Shown: positions 54,923-63,656 of the stretch, piece after piece
How positions within the stretch are numbered: the stretch's first letter is position 1
Layout of the letters: each line of letters begins with the position of its first letter
Origin: an uncultured Methylibium sp.
Lineage (GTDB): Bacteria > Pseudomonadota > Gammaproteobacteria > Burkholderiales > Burkholderiaceae_C
Reading direction: 5' to 3'
Assembly: GCF_902826655.1 (NCBI RefSeq)
Contig: NZ_CADEFR010000012.1
Coordinates: forward strand, 1-64,000
Length of the DNA stretch: 64,000 nt
Notes under the pieces: generated by a model
Database searches by the model: none
What the model was told of the DNA's origin: nothing
The model's input: only the letters and a program-made list of their open reading frames with translations
Position numbers and translations under genes: made by a program

Positions 54923-56638
54923 TCAGTCGTCGGCGAGCCAGCGCTGGCGCCGTGCCCGGCTCGCGTCGTCGGCCCGGGCGTCCAGGCCGAGCGCGACCGC
55001 GCCAGGGGCCTTGGCCGCCGGCAGCGTCAGCTCGAGCAGGCGCTGGTCGCGCGCCGCCAGCAGCGGCAGCGGACGCTCGAAGGCGCGCAGCGCGGCCAGG
55101 TCGTCGATGCGCCGCAGCCGCCAGCCATCCAGCGCGATCAGCTCGTCGCCGGGCGCGAGCCCGGCCCGCTCGGCCGCACCGCCGCGCAGCACCGCCTGCA
55201 ACTTGAGCTGGCCGCCGGCATCGCCTAGGCGCGCACCCAGGCGCTGCGCCAGCGTCGGCGCGTCCTCGCTCCAGGCCACGCCGAGCGCGGCCAGCGCGGC
55301 CTTGAGCGGCAGCTCGCCGGTGCCGTGCACCCAGGCCGCGATCTCCTTGCGGTACGGGCGCCCGCCGACCTCCTCGAGGGCCGCGGCGATGTCGGCCTCG
55401 GCGATCGGGCCGCCGCCGCTGCGCTGCCACAGCGCGCGCATCACGTCGTCGAGCGATCCCCGGCCCTCGGCGCGCAGCGTCAGGTCCAGGGCCAGCGCGA
55501 CCAGCGAGCCCTTGGTGTAGTAGCTGACCGTGGCGTTGACCGTGTTCTCGTCGGGCCGGTAGTACTTGACCCAGGCATCGAAGCTGGCCTGCGCCACGCT
55601 CTGCACCGCGCGACCCGGCGTGCCGAGCACGTTGTTGATGGTCTTGGCCAGCAGCATGAGGTAGCGCGCCTCGTCGATCAGCCCGGCACGGCGCAGCAGC
55701 AGGTCGTCGTAGTAGGACGTGAAGCCCTCGAAGAACCACAGCAGCGAGGAGTAGTTCTCCTGCGTGTAGTCGTAGCGCGCGAACTCGCGGGGCTTCAGCC
55801 GCTTGACGTTCCAGGTGTGGAAGTACTCGTGGCTGATCAGGCCGAGCAGGGTCACGTAGCCGTCGGCGCCGGGCTTCATGCCGGCGTGCGGCAGGTCGCG
55901 GCGGCTGGCGATCAGCGCGGTGCTGGCCCGGTGCTCGAGGCCGCCGTAGCCGTCCTCGGTGGCGTTGAGCAGGAAGACGTAGCGCCCGAACGGCGGCTTC
56001 TTGCGACCGTGCCAGAAGGCGATCTGCGTTTCGCAGATGCGCTTGCAGTCGGCCAGCAGGCGCTCGCCGTCGAAGCCGGGCAAGGCCCCGGCGACGACGA
56101 AGTCGTGCGGCACGCCCGCCGCCTTGAAGCTGCCGCGCCAGAAGCGTCCCAGTTCGACCGGGTGGTCGACCAGCTCGTCGTAGTCCGCCGCCTGCCAGGC
56201 CTTGCCGGCCGTCGGCAGCGCGGTCGCGATCTGCCAGCCGCGCGGCAGCTTGCCGAAGCTCAGCTGCTGCGGGTCCTGCTCGCGCCCATGCACGCGCAGG
56301 AAGACGCTGGTGCCATTGAAGAACCCGCGCTGCGTGTCCAGGTAGGCGGCGCGCACCGACGTGTCGAAGGCGTGCACGAGGTAGCTGACGACCAGCGCGC
56401 CGCGGCCGCGGCAGCCGGCGACCCAGCTGGCCTTGTCGCGTTGCACCAGCGGAACGGCCCGGCTGCCCTGGCGCGCCTCGAGACCCGACAGGTGACGGGC
56501 GAACTCGCGCACCAGGTAGCTGCCGGGGATCCAGACCGGCAGGCTCAGCACCTGCTCGGCGGCCGGTTCGGCGATGGTGAGGGTGACGCGGAACTGATGG
56601 GCCGGGGCATCGGCCACGTCGAGGCGGTAGCGAATCAT
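54923..56638 (-). CDS. M61 family glycyl aminopeptidase with PDZ domain
   Basis: Zinc metallopeptidase of 571 residues. The catalytic motif is HEYFH (His270, Glu271, His274) in LISHEYFHTWNVKRLKP; GGLEH (232-236) is the substrate-binding motif of M1/M61 enzymes. WFFEGFTSYYDDL gives the third zinc ligand region. A C-terminal PDZ domain (about 470-540) includes RGGAAERAGLAPGDELIALDG. No signal peptide was seen, so it is probably cytoplasmic. It reads toward the DUF3108 gene with 6 bp between. Confidence 0.93.
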   Translation of the reverse strand: MIRYRLDVADAPAHQFRVTLTIAEPAAEQVLSLPVWIPGSYLVREFARHLSGLEARQGSRAVPLVQRDKASWVAGCRGRGALVVSYLVHAFDTSVRAAYLDTQRGFFNGTSVFLRVHGREQDPQQLSFGKLPRGWQIATALPTAGKAWQAADYDELVDHPVELGRFWRGSFKAAGVPHDFVVAGALPGFDGERLLADCKRICETQIAFWHGRKKPPFGRYVFLLNATEDGYGGLEHRASTALIASRRDLPHAGMKPGADGYVTLLGLISHEYFHTWNVKRLKPREFARYDYTQENYSSLLWFFEGFTSYYDDLLLRRAGLIDEARYLMLLAKTINNVLGTPGRAVQSVAQASFDAWVKYYRPDENTVNATVSYYTKGSLVALALDLTLRAEGRGSLDDVMRALWQRSGGGPIAEADIAAALEEVGGRPYRKEIAAWVHGTGELPLKAALAALGVAWSEDAPTLAQRLGARLGDAGGQLKLQAVLRGGAAERAGLAPGDELIALDGWRLRRIDDLAALRAFERPLPLLAARDQRLLELTLPAAKAPGAVALGLDARADDASRARRQRWLADD

Positions 56639-56935
56639 TCGCGGCGTTCAGGGGTTCGCGGAGGCGCCGGCGATTGTGACTGCAGGGGCCGCGCTGCGCC
56701 GCCCGGGTCGGGCCGGGAGGCCACGGCCGCCCCTCCCTCGCCGACCCGTCCAGGCAGATCTCGACCTGGATTGCGTCTGTCGAGCATCTCGCCCCGTACA
56801 TGGGTTCACACCGATGGTTTTGGACCAGTTGTTCTGAAATTCAGAACAGTGCATTCGCATCTTGGTGATTTATCTCTGGATCAGATGAGCCTAAATTTCA
56901 CTCACCGCAACGGACAACCCTGAAAGGACCCCACC
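56639..56935 (+). promoter_or_regulatory. Divergent control region with a 17-bp palindromic operator candidate
   Basis: This 297-bp gap between the M61 gene and the DUF4148 gene holds no reading frame I support. It contains GTTCTGAA-A-TTCAGAAC (56831-56847), perfect 8-bp arms around one base, 88 bp before the DUF4148 start. Base composition turns AT-rich from about 56810. AAAGGA about 8 nt before the ATG is the SD. No clear -35/-10 pair was identified. Confidence 0.5.
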
Positions 56936-57244
56936 ATGAACGCCATCCTCAAGATCTCCGCCGTCGCCCTGACCGCTTCGCTGGTCGGCTTCTCGGCCCA
57001 GGCCCAGAGCAATGCCTCGAACGAAGTCTTCGGCGGCATCGACCTCCCGGTCGTGACGCTCAAGGCCCCCAAGGCCACCACGTCGTACGCCGGCGTGACC
57101 CGCAGCGAAGTGCAAGCCGAACTGGCGCGTGCCCGCGCTGCCGGCGAACTGGACTTCGCCTACGCGGAAGTCAACGGCAGCCTGCCCCAGCGCGGCAGCG
57201 TGACCGCCAGCGACCTGCGCCTGGCTGCCCGCAGCAGCAAGTGA
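56936..57244 (+). CDS. DUF4148-type small secreted protein
   Basis: A 102-residue protein with a signal peptide (LKISAVALTASLVGFSAQAQ, cleavage after AQA) and the DUF4148 core VTRSEVQAELARARAAGELD. Many copies of such small periplasmic peptides occur in Burkholderiales; their function is unknown. It has a good SD, an AT-rich upstream region with a palindrome, and its own bidirectional terminator, which suggests a strongly and independently expressed gene. Confidence 0.85.
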   Translation: MNAILKISAVALTASLVGFSAQAQSNASNEVFGGIDLPVVTLKAPKATTSYAGVTRSEVQAELARARAAGELDFAYAEVNGSLPQRGSVTASDLRLAARSSK

Positions 57245-57280
57245 GCGGAGCGGGACGCGCCCGCCGCGGCGCTTTCAGGG

Positions 57281-57305
57281 AAAAGGGCCCCTCGGGGCCC
57301 TTTTT
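57281..57305. terminator. Bidirectional intrinsic terminator
   Basis: AAAAGGGCCCC-TC-GGGGCCCTTTTT is an almost perfect palindrome with T-runs on both strands. It lies 37 nt after the DUF4148 stop and 23 nt beyond the dsbC stop, so it serves both convergent genes. Confidence 0.9.
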
Positions 57306-57327
57306 CCATGGCCGGCCGCTCTGCTGA

Positions 57328-58050
57328 TCAGGACTTGCTGCTGGCCGCCAGCTGCTTCTCGAGCTGGGCGGCGTTGAGCATGCCGGGCACCCGCGTGCCG
57401 TCCTCGAAGAAGATCGCCGGCGTGCCCTGCACCCGGTGCTTGCGCCCCAGCGCGACATTGCGCTCGATCGGCGACGACTTGCAGGCCCCGAGCAGCTTGG
57501 GCGGCTCGACCCCATCGACCATCCAGTTGCGGTAGGCCTGGGTCGGATCCTTGGCGCACCAGATGGCGTTGACCTTCTCCGGCGAATCGCCACCGAGCAC
57601 CGGGACCAGGAAGGTGTAGACCGTCAGGTCCTTGACGCCGGCGAGCTCGCGCTCGAAACGCTTGCAGTAACCGCAGTTGGGGTCGGAGAAGACGGCGATG
57701 CGGCGCGCGCCGGTGCCGGTCTTCCAGACCACGGCGTCCTTCAGCGGCAGCTTGTCGAAGTCGATGCCGTAGAGCTTGTTGAGCCGATCCTGCGTCAGGT
57801 TGCGCCGCGTCTTGAGGTCGATGATCTCGCCCTGGACGATGTACTGGCCCTCGGCGTCCGTGTAGTAGAGGTCCTGGTCGAGCTTCACCTCGAACAGGCC
57901 CGCGATCGGCGATCGTGCGACCGAGTCGATCTGCGGGAAGCCCCGTTCGGCCAGGCCCTTGCGGATGGCGGCTTCCTGCGGCACCTGGGCCGTTGCGGTG
58001 ACGGCCAGTGCGGCAGCGATCGCCGCGAGGGCGGAGAACTTGAACTTCAT
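57328..58050 (-). CDS. dsbC: Thiol:disulfide interchange protein DsbC
   Basis: Periplasmic disulfide isomerase of 240 residues. It has a signal peptide (LAAIAAALAVTATAQ), an N-terminal dimerisation domain (about 25-85) and a thioredoxin domain with active site Cys126-Gly-Tyr-Cys129 (DPNCGYCKRFE). A second structural pair is likely at Cys165 and Cys190. GTPAIFFEDGTRVPG holds the cis-proline. The start MKFKFSAL was preferred over an ATG five codons upstream because it begins the signal peptide. It lies 42 bp after the UbiH-type gene. Confidence 0.95.
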   Translation of the reverse strand: MKFKFSALAAIAAALAVTATAQVPQEAAIRKGLAERGFPQIDSVARSPIAGLFEVKLDQDLYYTDAEGQYIVQGEIIDLKTRRNLTQDRLNKLYGIDFDKLPLKDAVVWKTGTGARRIAVFSDPNCGYCKRFERELAGVKDLTVYTFLVPVLGGDSPEKVNAIWCAKDPTQAYRNWMVDGVEPPKLLGACKSSPIERNVALGRKHRVQGTPAIFFEDGTRVPGMLNAAQLEKQLAASSKS

Positions 58051-58092
58051 CGGATGTCCTTGCAACGGCAGCAGTGAGTCGATCGGGACGCT

Positions 58093-59232
58093 TCAGCCTT
58101 GCAGCGCATGATGCGCGAGCCAGCGTTTCAGCGCCGGGACATGGTCGACCAGACCGAGTCCGCGGTTGCGAAGTTCCCGCCAGGGCGCGCCCTCGCGTGC
58201 GAAAAGCTGCAGCAGCCCGTCGGTGACCTGCCCCATCGCCCAGGTCGGCGCGGCGCGGGCGCGGGTGTAGCGCGCCAGCAGACGTTCGTCGCCCAGCGGT
58301 CGCCAGGCCTCGCGCGCGGCGCGCTCGGCCAGCACCGCCGTCAACGTGTCGACATCGGCAAGGCCGAGGTTGAGCCCCTGGCCGGCCAGCGGATGCACCA
58401 CATGCGCCGCATCGCCCAGCAGGACCCAGCCCGGGCCGTGCCAGCGCGACGCGCGCGCCAGCCGCAGCGGCCAGGACGCGCGCTCGCCGGCCAGGCGCAG
58501 CGTGCCGGCGGCACCCTGGCTGGCCGCGTTCAGCGCCGCCTCGAAGCCCGCCGCATCGGCGGCCATCAGCTCGTCGGCGCGCTGCTGCGGCAGCGACCAC
58601 ACGAGGCCGTAGCCCCGGCTGTCGTCGATGTCGAAGGGCAGCAGCGCCAGCACATCGGGCGAACGGAACCACTGCCAGGCCCGACCCAGGTGCGGCCGGT
58701 CGCAGTGCAGACGTGCCGCCACGGCGCGCTGGCCGTAGTCGACGCGCTCCACCTCCACACCCAGCGCCTCGCGCTGCGGCGAATCGCGGCCGTCGCACAG
58801 CGCCACCAGGTCGGCCGGCACCGCCGCATCGACCCGGCTGACATGCGGCGCGAAGCGCAGCGCGGTCTCCATCTCGCGTTCGAGCGCGGCCGCATCGACG
58901 ATCCACGCGAGCTCGCGCACCCCCTGCTGCCAGGCGCTGAACTCGAGCGCGCCGCCGGCGTCGCCCGCCACCTGCATGTCGAGCACTGCGGTCGCGACCG
59001 GCGGGCGCGCGGCACGCAGCGCGTCCCAGACCTTGAGCTGCTGCAGCAGCGCCACCGAGCGCGCGCTCAGCGCGTAGGTCCGCACGTCGGGGGCGGCAGT
59101 CGCCGCGGGCGACTCGCCGCCAGCCAGCGCGACACGCAGGCCCAGGCGCGACAGCGACAGGGCCAGCGCCTGGCCCACCGCGCCGCGCCCATGCACACAC
59201 ACGTCGAAACGATCGCTTGCGAAACGATTCAT
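58093..59232 (-). CDS. FAD-dependent ubiquinone-biosynthesis hydroxylase (UbiH family)
   Basis: A 379-residue flavoprotein monooxygenase. The FAD-binding motifs are VHGRGAVGQALAL (13-25), DGRDS (147-151) and GDAAHVVHPLAGQGLNLGL (273-291); the last is the UbiH/UbiF/UbiI signature. Which ring position it hydroxylates cannot be told from sequence. A -10-like TACAAT ends 8 nt before the ATG. Immediately downstream is dsbC, a common pairing in this order. Confidence 0.9.
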   Translation of the reverse strand: MNRFASDRFDVCVHGRGAVGQALALSLSRLGLRVALAGGESPAATAAPDVRTYALSARSVALLQQLKVWDALRAARPPVATAVLDMQVAGDAGGALEFSAWQQGVRELAWIVDAAALEREMETALRFAPHVSRVDAAVPADLVALCDGRDSPQREALGVEVERVDYGQRAVAARLHCDRPHLGRAWQWFRSPDVLALLPFDIDDSRGYGLVWSLPQQRADELMAADAAGFEAALNAASQGAAGTLRLAGERASWPLRLARASRWHGPGWVLLGDAAHVVHPLAGQGLNLGLADVDTLTAVLAERAAREAWRPLGDERLLARYTRARAAPTWAMGQVTDGLLQLFAREGAPWRELRNRGLGLVDHVPALKRWLAHHALQG

Positions 59233-59240
59233 TGCGGATC

Positions 59241-59246
59241 ATTGTA
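59241..59246 (-). promoter_or_regulatory. -10-like TACAAT 8 nt before the UbiH-type start
   Basis: On the minus strand TACAAT ends 8 nt before the ATG at 59232, and no SD lies between. It would give a leaderless or near-leaderless message. The gap to the divergent AsmA gene is only 49 bp. Confidence 0.4.
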
Positions 59247-59281
59247 GGCAGCGCCCTCGGGGCCTTGCGGGCGGCGTCACA

Positions 59282-61768
59282 ATGAAACGGACGTCACTCA
59301 CGAGAAGCGCCATGCCCCGCTGGCTCCTCCGTTCGCTGATCGCCCTGGCCGTGCTGCTGGGCATCGTCGTCGCCGCGGCGGCGTGGCTGGTCGCGAGCTT
59401 CGACCCCAACCGCTACAAGGGCGTGCTGATCGACTGGATGCGCGAGCACAAGTCGCGAACGCTCGCGATCGACGGGCCGATCGCGCTGTCGGTCTTTCCG
59501 CGCCTGGAGGTGAGCCTGCGCGACGTGAAGCTGAGCGAGCACAGGAGGCCCGCCGAGTTCGCCTCGTTGAAGGAAGCGACCCTGTCGATCCAGCTGATGC
59601 CGCTGCTGACGAGCCGCCAGCTCGCGGTGGGCCGCGTCGCGGCCAACGGCGTGCGCGTCGCCTACGCGCGCGACGCCGACGGCCGCAGCAGCATCGACGA
59701 CCTGTTGAACCCGGCCCCGGCCGACGCGAAGGCGGACGCACCGGCCGCCGCGGCAGGCGCCGATCTGAAGTTCGACGTCAGCCGCATCGAGCTGAAGGAC
59801 CTGCAGGCCACGGTCAAGGACGCGAAGACCGGCCTCGACGGCCGCTTCATCGTGCAGGAGCTGTCGACCGGCCGGCTCGCGGATGGCGCCGAGTCGCCGG
59901 TGCGCTTCGTCGGCCAGGCGGTGCTGGCCGAGCCGGTGCTCAACGCGCAGATCGAACTCGACGGCAAGCTCAAGCTCGCGCTGCCGGCCGGTGCGCCGGC
60001 CAGCGTGGCGCTGTCCGACCTGAAGCTGGCGCTGCGCGGCGAGGGCTTCAAGGTCAAGCAGCTCGACGCCCTGCTCACCGGCGCGCTGGCCTACGACGGC
60101 GCGAGCGGCGCGCTGCGCGCCGGCAAGCTCAAGCTGCGGCTGTCGGGCGACCGCCTCGGCATGAGCCTGAAGGACAGCCAGCTGGCGCTGGACAGCCTGC
60201 GCTTCGAGCCGAAGGACCGCGCGCTGCGGCTCGAGGCGCTGGCCCTCGAACTGGCGGGCCGCAGCGGCGACGGCGCGATCGCCGCGACGCTGGCCTGGCC
60301 CCGGCTCGAGGTGACCGGCGACAAGCTCGAGGGCAGCGCGCTCAAGGGCAGCGCCAGCCTCAAGGGCGTGCAGTCCGTGAAGATCGACTTCGAGTCGCAG
60401 GCGCCCAGCGGCAGCTTCGAGCGCATCCGCGTGCCGGGCGTGAAGATCGCGGTCGACGGCAGCGGCGCCGGCCGCACGGTGCGCGGCCAGGCCAGCACCG
60501 ATCTCGGCCTCGCGCCGCAGCCGCTGGCCGTGGCCCTGGACGCGCTGCAGCTGAAGCTCGCCTTCACCGACCCCTCGTTGCCGCCGATGAACCTGGTGTT
60601 GCAGGGCCAGGCCAAGGCCGGCGCCCAGGACGCGAGCTGGGCCATCGACGGCGCGATCAACGAGCAGAAGTTCAACGTCACCGGCCGCGCCGACCTCGCC
60701 AAGGCCGTGCCACGCATCGACGCCCAGGCGCGCTTCGCGGCGCTCGACCTGACGCGCTTCGTCGCACCGGCCGGTGCGGCGAAGCCGGCCGCCGGCCAGC
60801 CTGCAGCCGCCGACCCGGTGATCGATCTCTCCGGGCTGAAGGCCGTCGACGGCAACTTCAGCCTGCGTGCCGGCAGCCTGGTCTATCCGCCGTATCGCGT
60901 GGCCGACGCCGCGCTCGACGCCACGCTGGCCGGCGGCGTGCTGCGCGTGAGCCAGCTCTCGGGCAAGGCCTGGAACGGGCGCTTCAATGCCCAGGCCTCG
61001 GCCGATGCCAACGCGCAGCGCCTGGGCTTCAAGCTCGATGCGGCCGACGTCGACATCGCTCAGCTGCTGGACAACGTGGCCCAGTTCAGGAAGCTCGAGG
61101 GGACCGGCCGTGTCACGGCCGACGTCACGACACGCGGCGCCAGCGTCGGCCAGTTCAAGCAGCAGCTCGCGGGCAAGGCCGCCTTCCAGCTGCGCGACGG
61201 CGCCGTGCGCGGCATCAACCTCGCCAAGGTGCTGCGGCAATGGCGCTCGGCCGTGAGCCTGGACCAGAACGCCGTGCAGGCCGCCAGCGCCGAGGAGAAG
61301 ACCGACTTCTCCGAGATCTCGGCCAGCTTCGACATCGCCGGCGGCGTCGCGCGCAGCAGCGACCTGTCGGCCAAGAGCCCCTTCCTGCGCGTCGGCGGCG
61401 AGGGCCTGGTGGACATCGGCAAGAGCCGCATCGACTACCTGGCCAAGGCCACCGTCACCGGCACCGCCGAGGGCCAGGGCGGCGCGGACCTCGCGGCGCT
61501 GAAAGGCGTGACCGTGCCGGTGCGCCTGGTCGGCCCCTTCGAGGCCGTCGGCTACGAGGTGCAATGGACGGCGGTGGCCGCCGCGCTGCTGAGCAACCGC
61601 GCCAAGGAAGCGCTGAACGAGCGCACGAAGGGCGTGCTCGGCGGCCTGCTGGGCACGCCGTCCGCGGCCGCCAGCGGCGCCTCGGCACCGGGCACCCCGA
61701 AGGAGCAGGCCAAGGACGCCGCGAAGGAAGCCGCCAAGGAGAAGCTGAAGAAATTGCTCGGACGCTAG
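59282..61768 (+). CDS. AsmA family protein
   Basis: An 828-residue inner-membrane-anchored periplasmic protein. One N-terminal helix (about 15-38) is followed by FDPNRYKGVLIDWMREH and DGPIALSVFPRLEVSLRDV, the AsmA N-terminal signature. The long beta-rich body ends in the C-terminal AsmA domain with LAGKAAFQLRDGAVRGINLA and VDIGKSRIDYLAKATV. AsmA-like proteins are thought to bridge the periplasm for phospholipid movement. The last 50 residues are an Ala/Lys-rich tail. Met11 is an alternative start. Confidence 0.9.
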   Translation: MKRTSLTRSAMPRWLLRSLIALAVLLGIVVAAAAWLVASFDPNRYKGVLIDWMREHKSRTLAIDGPIALSVFPRLEVSLRDVKLSEHRRPAEFASLKEATLSIQLMPLLTSRQLAVGRVAANGVRVAYARDADGRSSIDDLLNPAPADAKADAPAAAAGADLKFDVSRIELKDLQATVKDAKTGLDGRFIVQELSTGRLADGAESPVRFVGQAVLAEPVLNAQIELDGKLKLALPAGAPASVALSDLKLALRGEGFKVKQLDALLTGALAYDGASGALRAGKLKLRLSGDRLGMSLKDSQLALDSLRFEPKDRALRLEALALELAGRSGDGAIAATLAWPRLEVTGDKLEGSALKGSASLKGVQSVKIDFESQAPSGSFERIRVPGVKIAVDGSGAGRTVRGQASTDLGLAPQPLAVALDALQLKLAFTDPSLPPMNLVLQGQAKAGAQDASWAIDGAINEQKFNVTGRADLAKAVPRIDAQARFAALDLTRFVAPAGAAKPAAGQPAAADPVIDLSGLKAVDGNFSLRAGSLVYPPYRVADAALDATLAGGVLRVSQLSGKAWNGRFNAQASADANAQRLGFKLDAADVDIAQLLDNVAQFRKLEGTGRVTADVTTRGASVGQFKQQLAGKAAFQLRDGAVRGINLAKVLRQWRSAVSLDQNAVQAASAEEKTDFSEISASFDIAGGVARSSDLSAKSPFLRVGGEGLVDIGKSRIDYLAKATVTGTAEGQGGADLAALKGVTVPVRLVGPFEAVGYEVQWTAVAAALLSNRAKEALNERTKGVLGGLLGTPSAAASGASAPGTPKEQAKDAAKEAAKEKLKKLLGR

Positions 61769-61863
61769 GCACCAGCGCGTGCCTCGGATCGCGGTACGCG
61801 TTGCGCAGCAAGCGACCCGCGGTCACCGCCGGTGCCCGGCGCATCGATCGCGCGTACCCCAGC

Positions 61864-61869
61864 GACAAT
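61864..61869 (+). promoter_or_regulatory. -10-like GACAAT 6 nt before the MOSC gene
   Basis: GACAAT ends 6 nt before the ATG at 61876, the same sequence and distance as at maf. No SD is visible. Confidence 0.35.
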
Positions 61870-61875
61870 CGCCGC

Positions 61876-62727
61876 ATGAGCGATCTCACCGTCACGCTGG
61901 CGTCCCTGCACGTCTACCCCATCAAGTCCTGCGCGGGCGTCGCGCTGGACGAGTGCCTGCTGATCGAGACCGGCCTCGAGTTCGACCGCGCCTGGATGGT
62001 GGTCGACAGCGAGGGCGAGTTCGTCAGCCAGCGCGAGCTGCCGCGCATGGCACTGGTCAGCTGCACGCTCAGGCACAGCGAGCTGGTGCTGCGCGCACCC
62101 GGCATGCTGGCGCTGCACCTCGCGCTCGACACCGTCGAGCAGCCGACCCGCGTGCGCGTCTGGGACGACGCGGTCGCGGCCTATGACATGGGCGACCTCG
62201 CGGCGCGCTGGTTCAGCGACTTCCTGCGTCAGGAGCTGCGGCTGGTGCGCTTCGATCCCGAGCAGAAGAGACTGTCGAACCGCGCCTGGACCGGCGCCAT
62301 CGAGGCCGAGAACGCCTTCAGCGACGGCTACCCGCTGCTGGTGGTCTCCCAGGCCTCGCTGGACGGCCTGAACGAGCGGCTCGCAGCCAAGGGCGTGGCG
62401 CCGGCGACGATGCAGCGCTTTCGCCCCAACCTCGTGCTCGCGGGGCTGGACGCGCACGGCGAGGACCATCTCGACGAACTCGCCTTCGACACCGCCGACG
62501 GCCCGGTGCGCCTCAAGCTGGTGAAGCCCTGCCCGCGCTGCCCCATCCCCAACATCGATCCGGCCACCGGCGTGCCCGGCACCGAGCCCGGCGACACGCT
62601 GCAGGGCTACCGCGCCGACGAGCGCGTCGACGGCGCGATCAGCTTCGGCATGAACGCCGTCATCGTCGAAGGCATCGAGCGCGCGCTGCGCGTCGGGCAG
62701 ACCGGCCAGGCCAGCATCCGCTTCTGA
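61876..62727 (+). CDS. MOSC domain protein (YcbX-like)
   Basis: A 283-residue protein with the N-terminal MOSC beta-barrel domain (LHVYPIKSCAGVALDE, GLEFDRAWMVVD, FVSQRELPRMAL) and a C-terminal MOSC domain. The molybdenum-cofactor cysteine is Cys219 in KLVKPCPRCPIPNID. YcbX-type proteins detoxify N-hydroxylated bases with a redox partner; this one lacks the C-terminal ferredoxin domain of E. coli YcbX, so it needs a separate partner. It overlaps the EamA gene by one base. Confidence 0.92.
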   Translation: MSDLTVTLASLHVYPIKSCAGVALDECLLIETGLEFDRAWMVVDSEGEFVSQRELPRMALVSCTLRHSELVLRAPGMLALHLALDTVEQPTRVRVWDDAVAAYDMGDLAARWFSDFLRQELRLVRFDPEQKRLSNRAWTGAIEAENAFSDGYPLLVVSQASLDGLNERLAAKGVAPATMQRFRPNLVLAGLDAHGEDHLDELAFDTADGPVRLKLVKPCPRCPIPNIDPATGVPGTEPGDTLQGYRADERVDGAISFGMNAVIVEGIERALRVGQTGQASIRF

Positions 62728-63656
62728 TGGCTGCGGGCGCGTCGACCGCCGGCCGTCATCTGCCCGGGCTGCGCAGCTGGCAGCTGTTCGCCATCTGCGT
62801 CGGCATCTGGGGCACGACCTGGCATGCGATCACCTACCAGCTGGACGGCACGCCGCCCGAGCTGGGCGTGACGCTGCGTTTCGGCCTGGCCGGCGCGGTG
62901 GTGCTGGCGTGGTGTGCGTGGCGCGGCACGTCGCTGCAATTCGGCTTGCGGCAGCACGCGCTGTTCGCTCTGCAGGGCGTGTTCCTGTACTCGCTCAGCT
63001 ATGTCTGCGTCTATCACGCCGAGCAGCACGTGCCCTCGGGCCTGGTGGCGGTCGGCTACTCCGCCAGCCCGCTGATCAACGGCCTGGCCGCCCGGGCGCT
63101 GTGGGGCGTGCCGGTGACGCGACGTTTCGTGGCCGGTGGCCTGTGCGGCGTGGCCGGCGTCGCGCTGATCTTCGCGCCCGAGTTCGGCCGCGCCTCGGTC
63201 GGCAACGCGGTGGCGCTCGGCGCGCTGTTCACCGTCGGCTCGGTCCTGCTGTCCTCGATCGGCGGGCTGACCGCCAGCCGCAACCGCGCGCAGGGCCTGC
63301 CGCTGTGGCCGGCGCTGGGCTTCGGCATGCTGTACAGCGGCGTCAGCTCGGCGCTCGTGCTGGGCCTGACGGTCGCTGCCGGCGGCACGGCGCTCGCGCT
63401 GCCGACCGCGGCGAGCTGGTGGGCAGCGCTGCTCTACCTGTCGCTCGCGGGGTCGGTGCTGGCCTTCGCCTGCTGGCTGGCGCTGCAGGACCGGGTCGGG
63501 CCCGGCCCGTCGTCGGCGGTCGGCGTCGCGGCGCCGGTGCTGGCGATCATCGTGTCGGTGGCGCTCGAGGGCTATCGGCCCGGCTGGCTCACGCTGGCCG
63601 GCGTCGCGTTCGCGGTGCTGGGCAACGTCTGGATGCTGGTCCCGCGGAGGCCCTGA
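62727..63656 (+). CDS. EamA/DMT-family transporter
   Basis: A 309-residue membrane protein with ten predicted helices in two EamA repeats; the first begins near LFAICVGIWGTTWHAI and the second near VALGALFTVGSVLLSSIGGL. ACWLALQDRVGPGPSSAVG is the typical region before the last helices. Substrates of such drug/metabolite exporters cannot be predicted. The ATG shares a base with the MOSC stop, so translation is coupled. Its stop abuts the convergent pirin stop with no spacer. Confidence 0.88.
   Translation: MAAGASTAGRHLPGLRSWQLFAICVGIWGTTWHAITYQLDGTPPELGVTLRFGLAGAVVLAWCAWRGTSLQFGLRQHALFALQGVFLYSLSYVCVYHAEQHVPSGLVAVGYSASPLINGLAARALWGVPVTRRFVAGGLCGVAGVALIFAPEFGRASVGNAVALGALFTVGSVLLSSIGGLTASRNRAQGLPLWPALGFGMLYSGVSSALVLGLTVAAGGTALALPTAASWWAALLYLSLAGSVLAFACWLALQDRVGPGPSSAVGVAAPVLAIIVSVALEGYRPGWLTLAGVAFAVLGNVWMLVPRRP

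Noticed and set aside
59294-61564. Minus-strand 756-codon open frame opposite the AsmA gene
   Set aside because: His/Arg/Gln/Ala-rich antisense artefact; the plus-strand frame has AsmA signatures at both ends.
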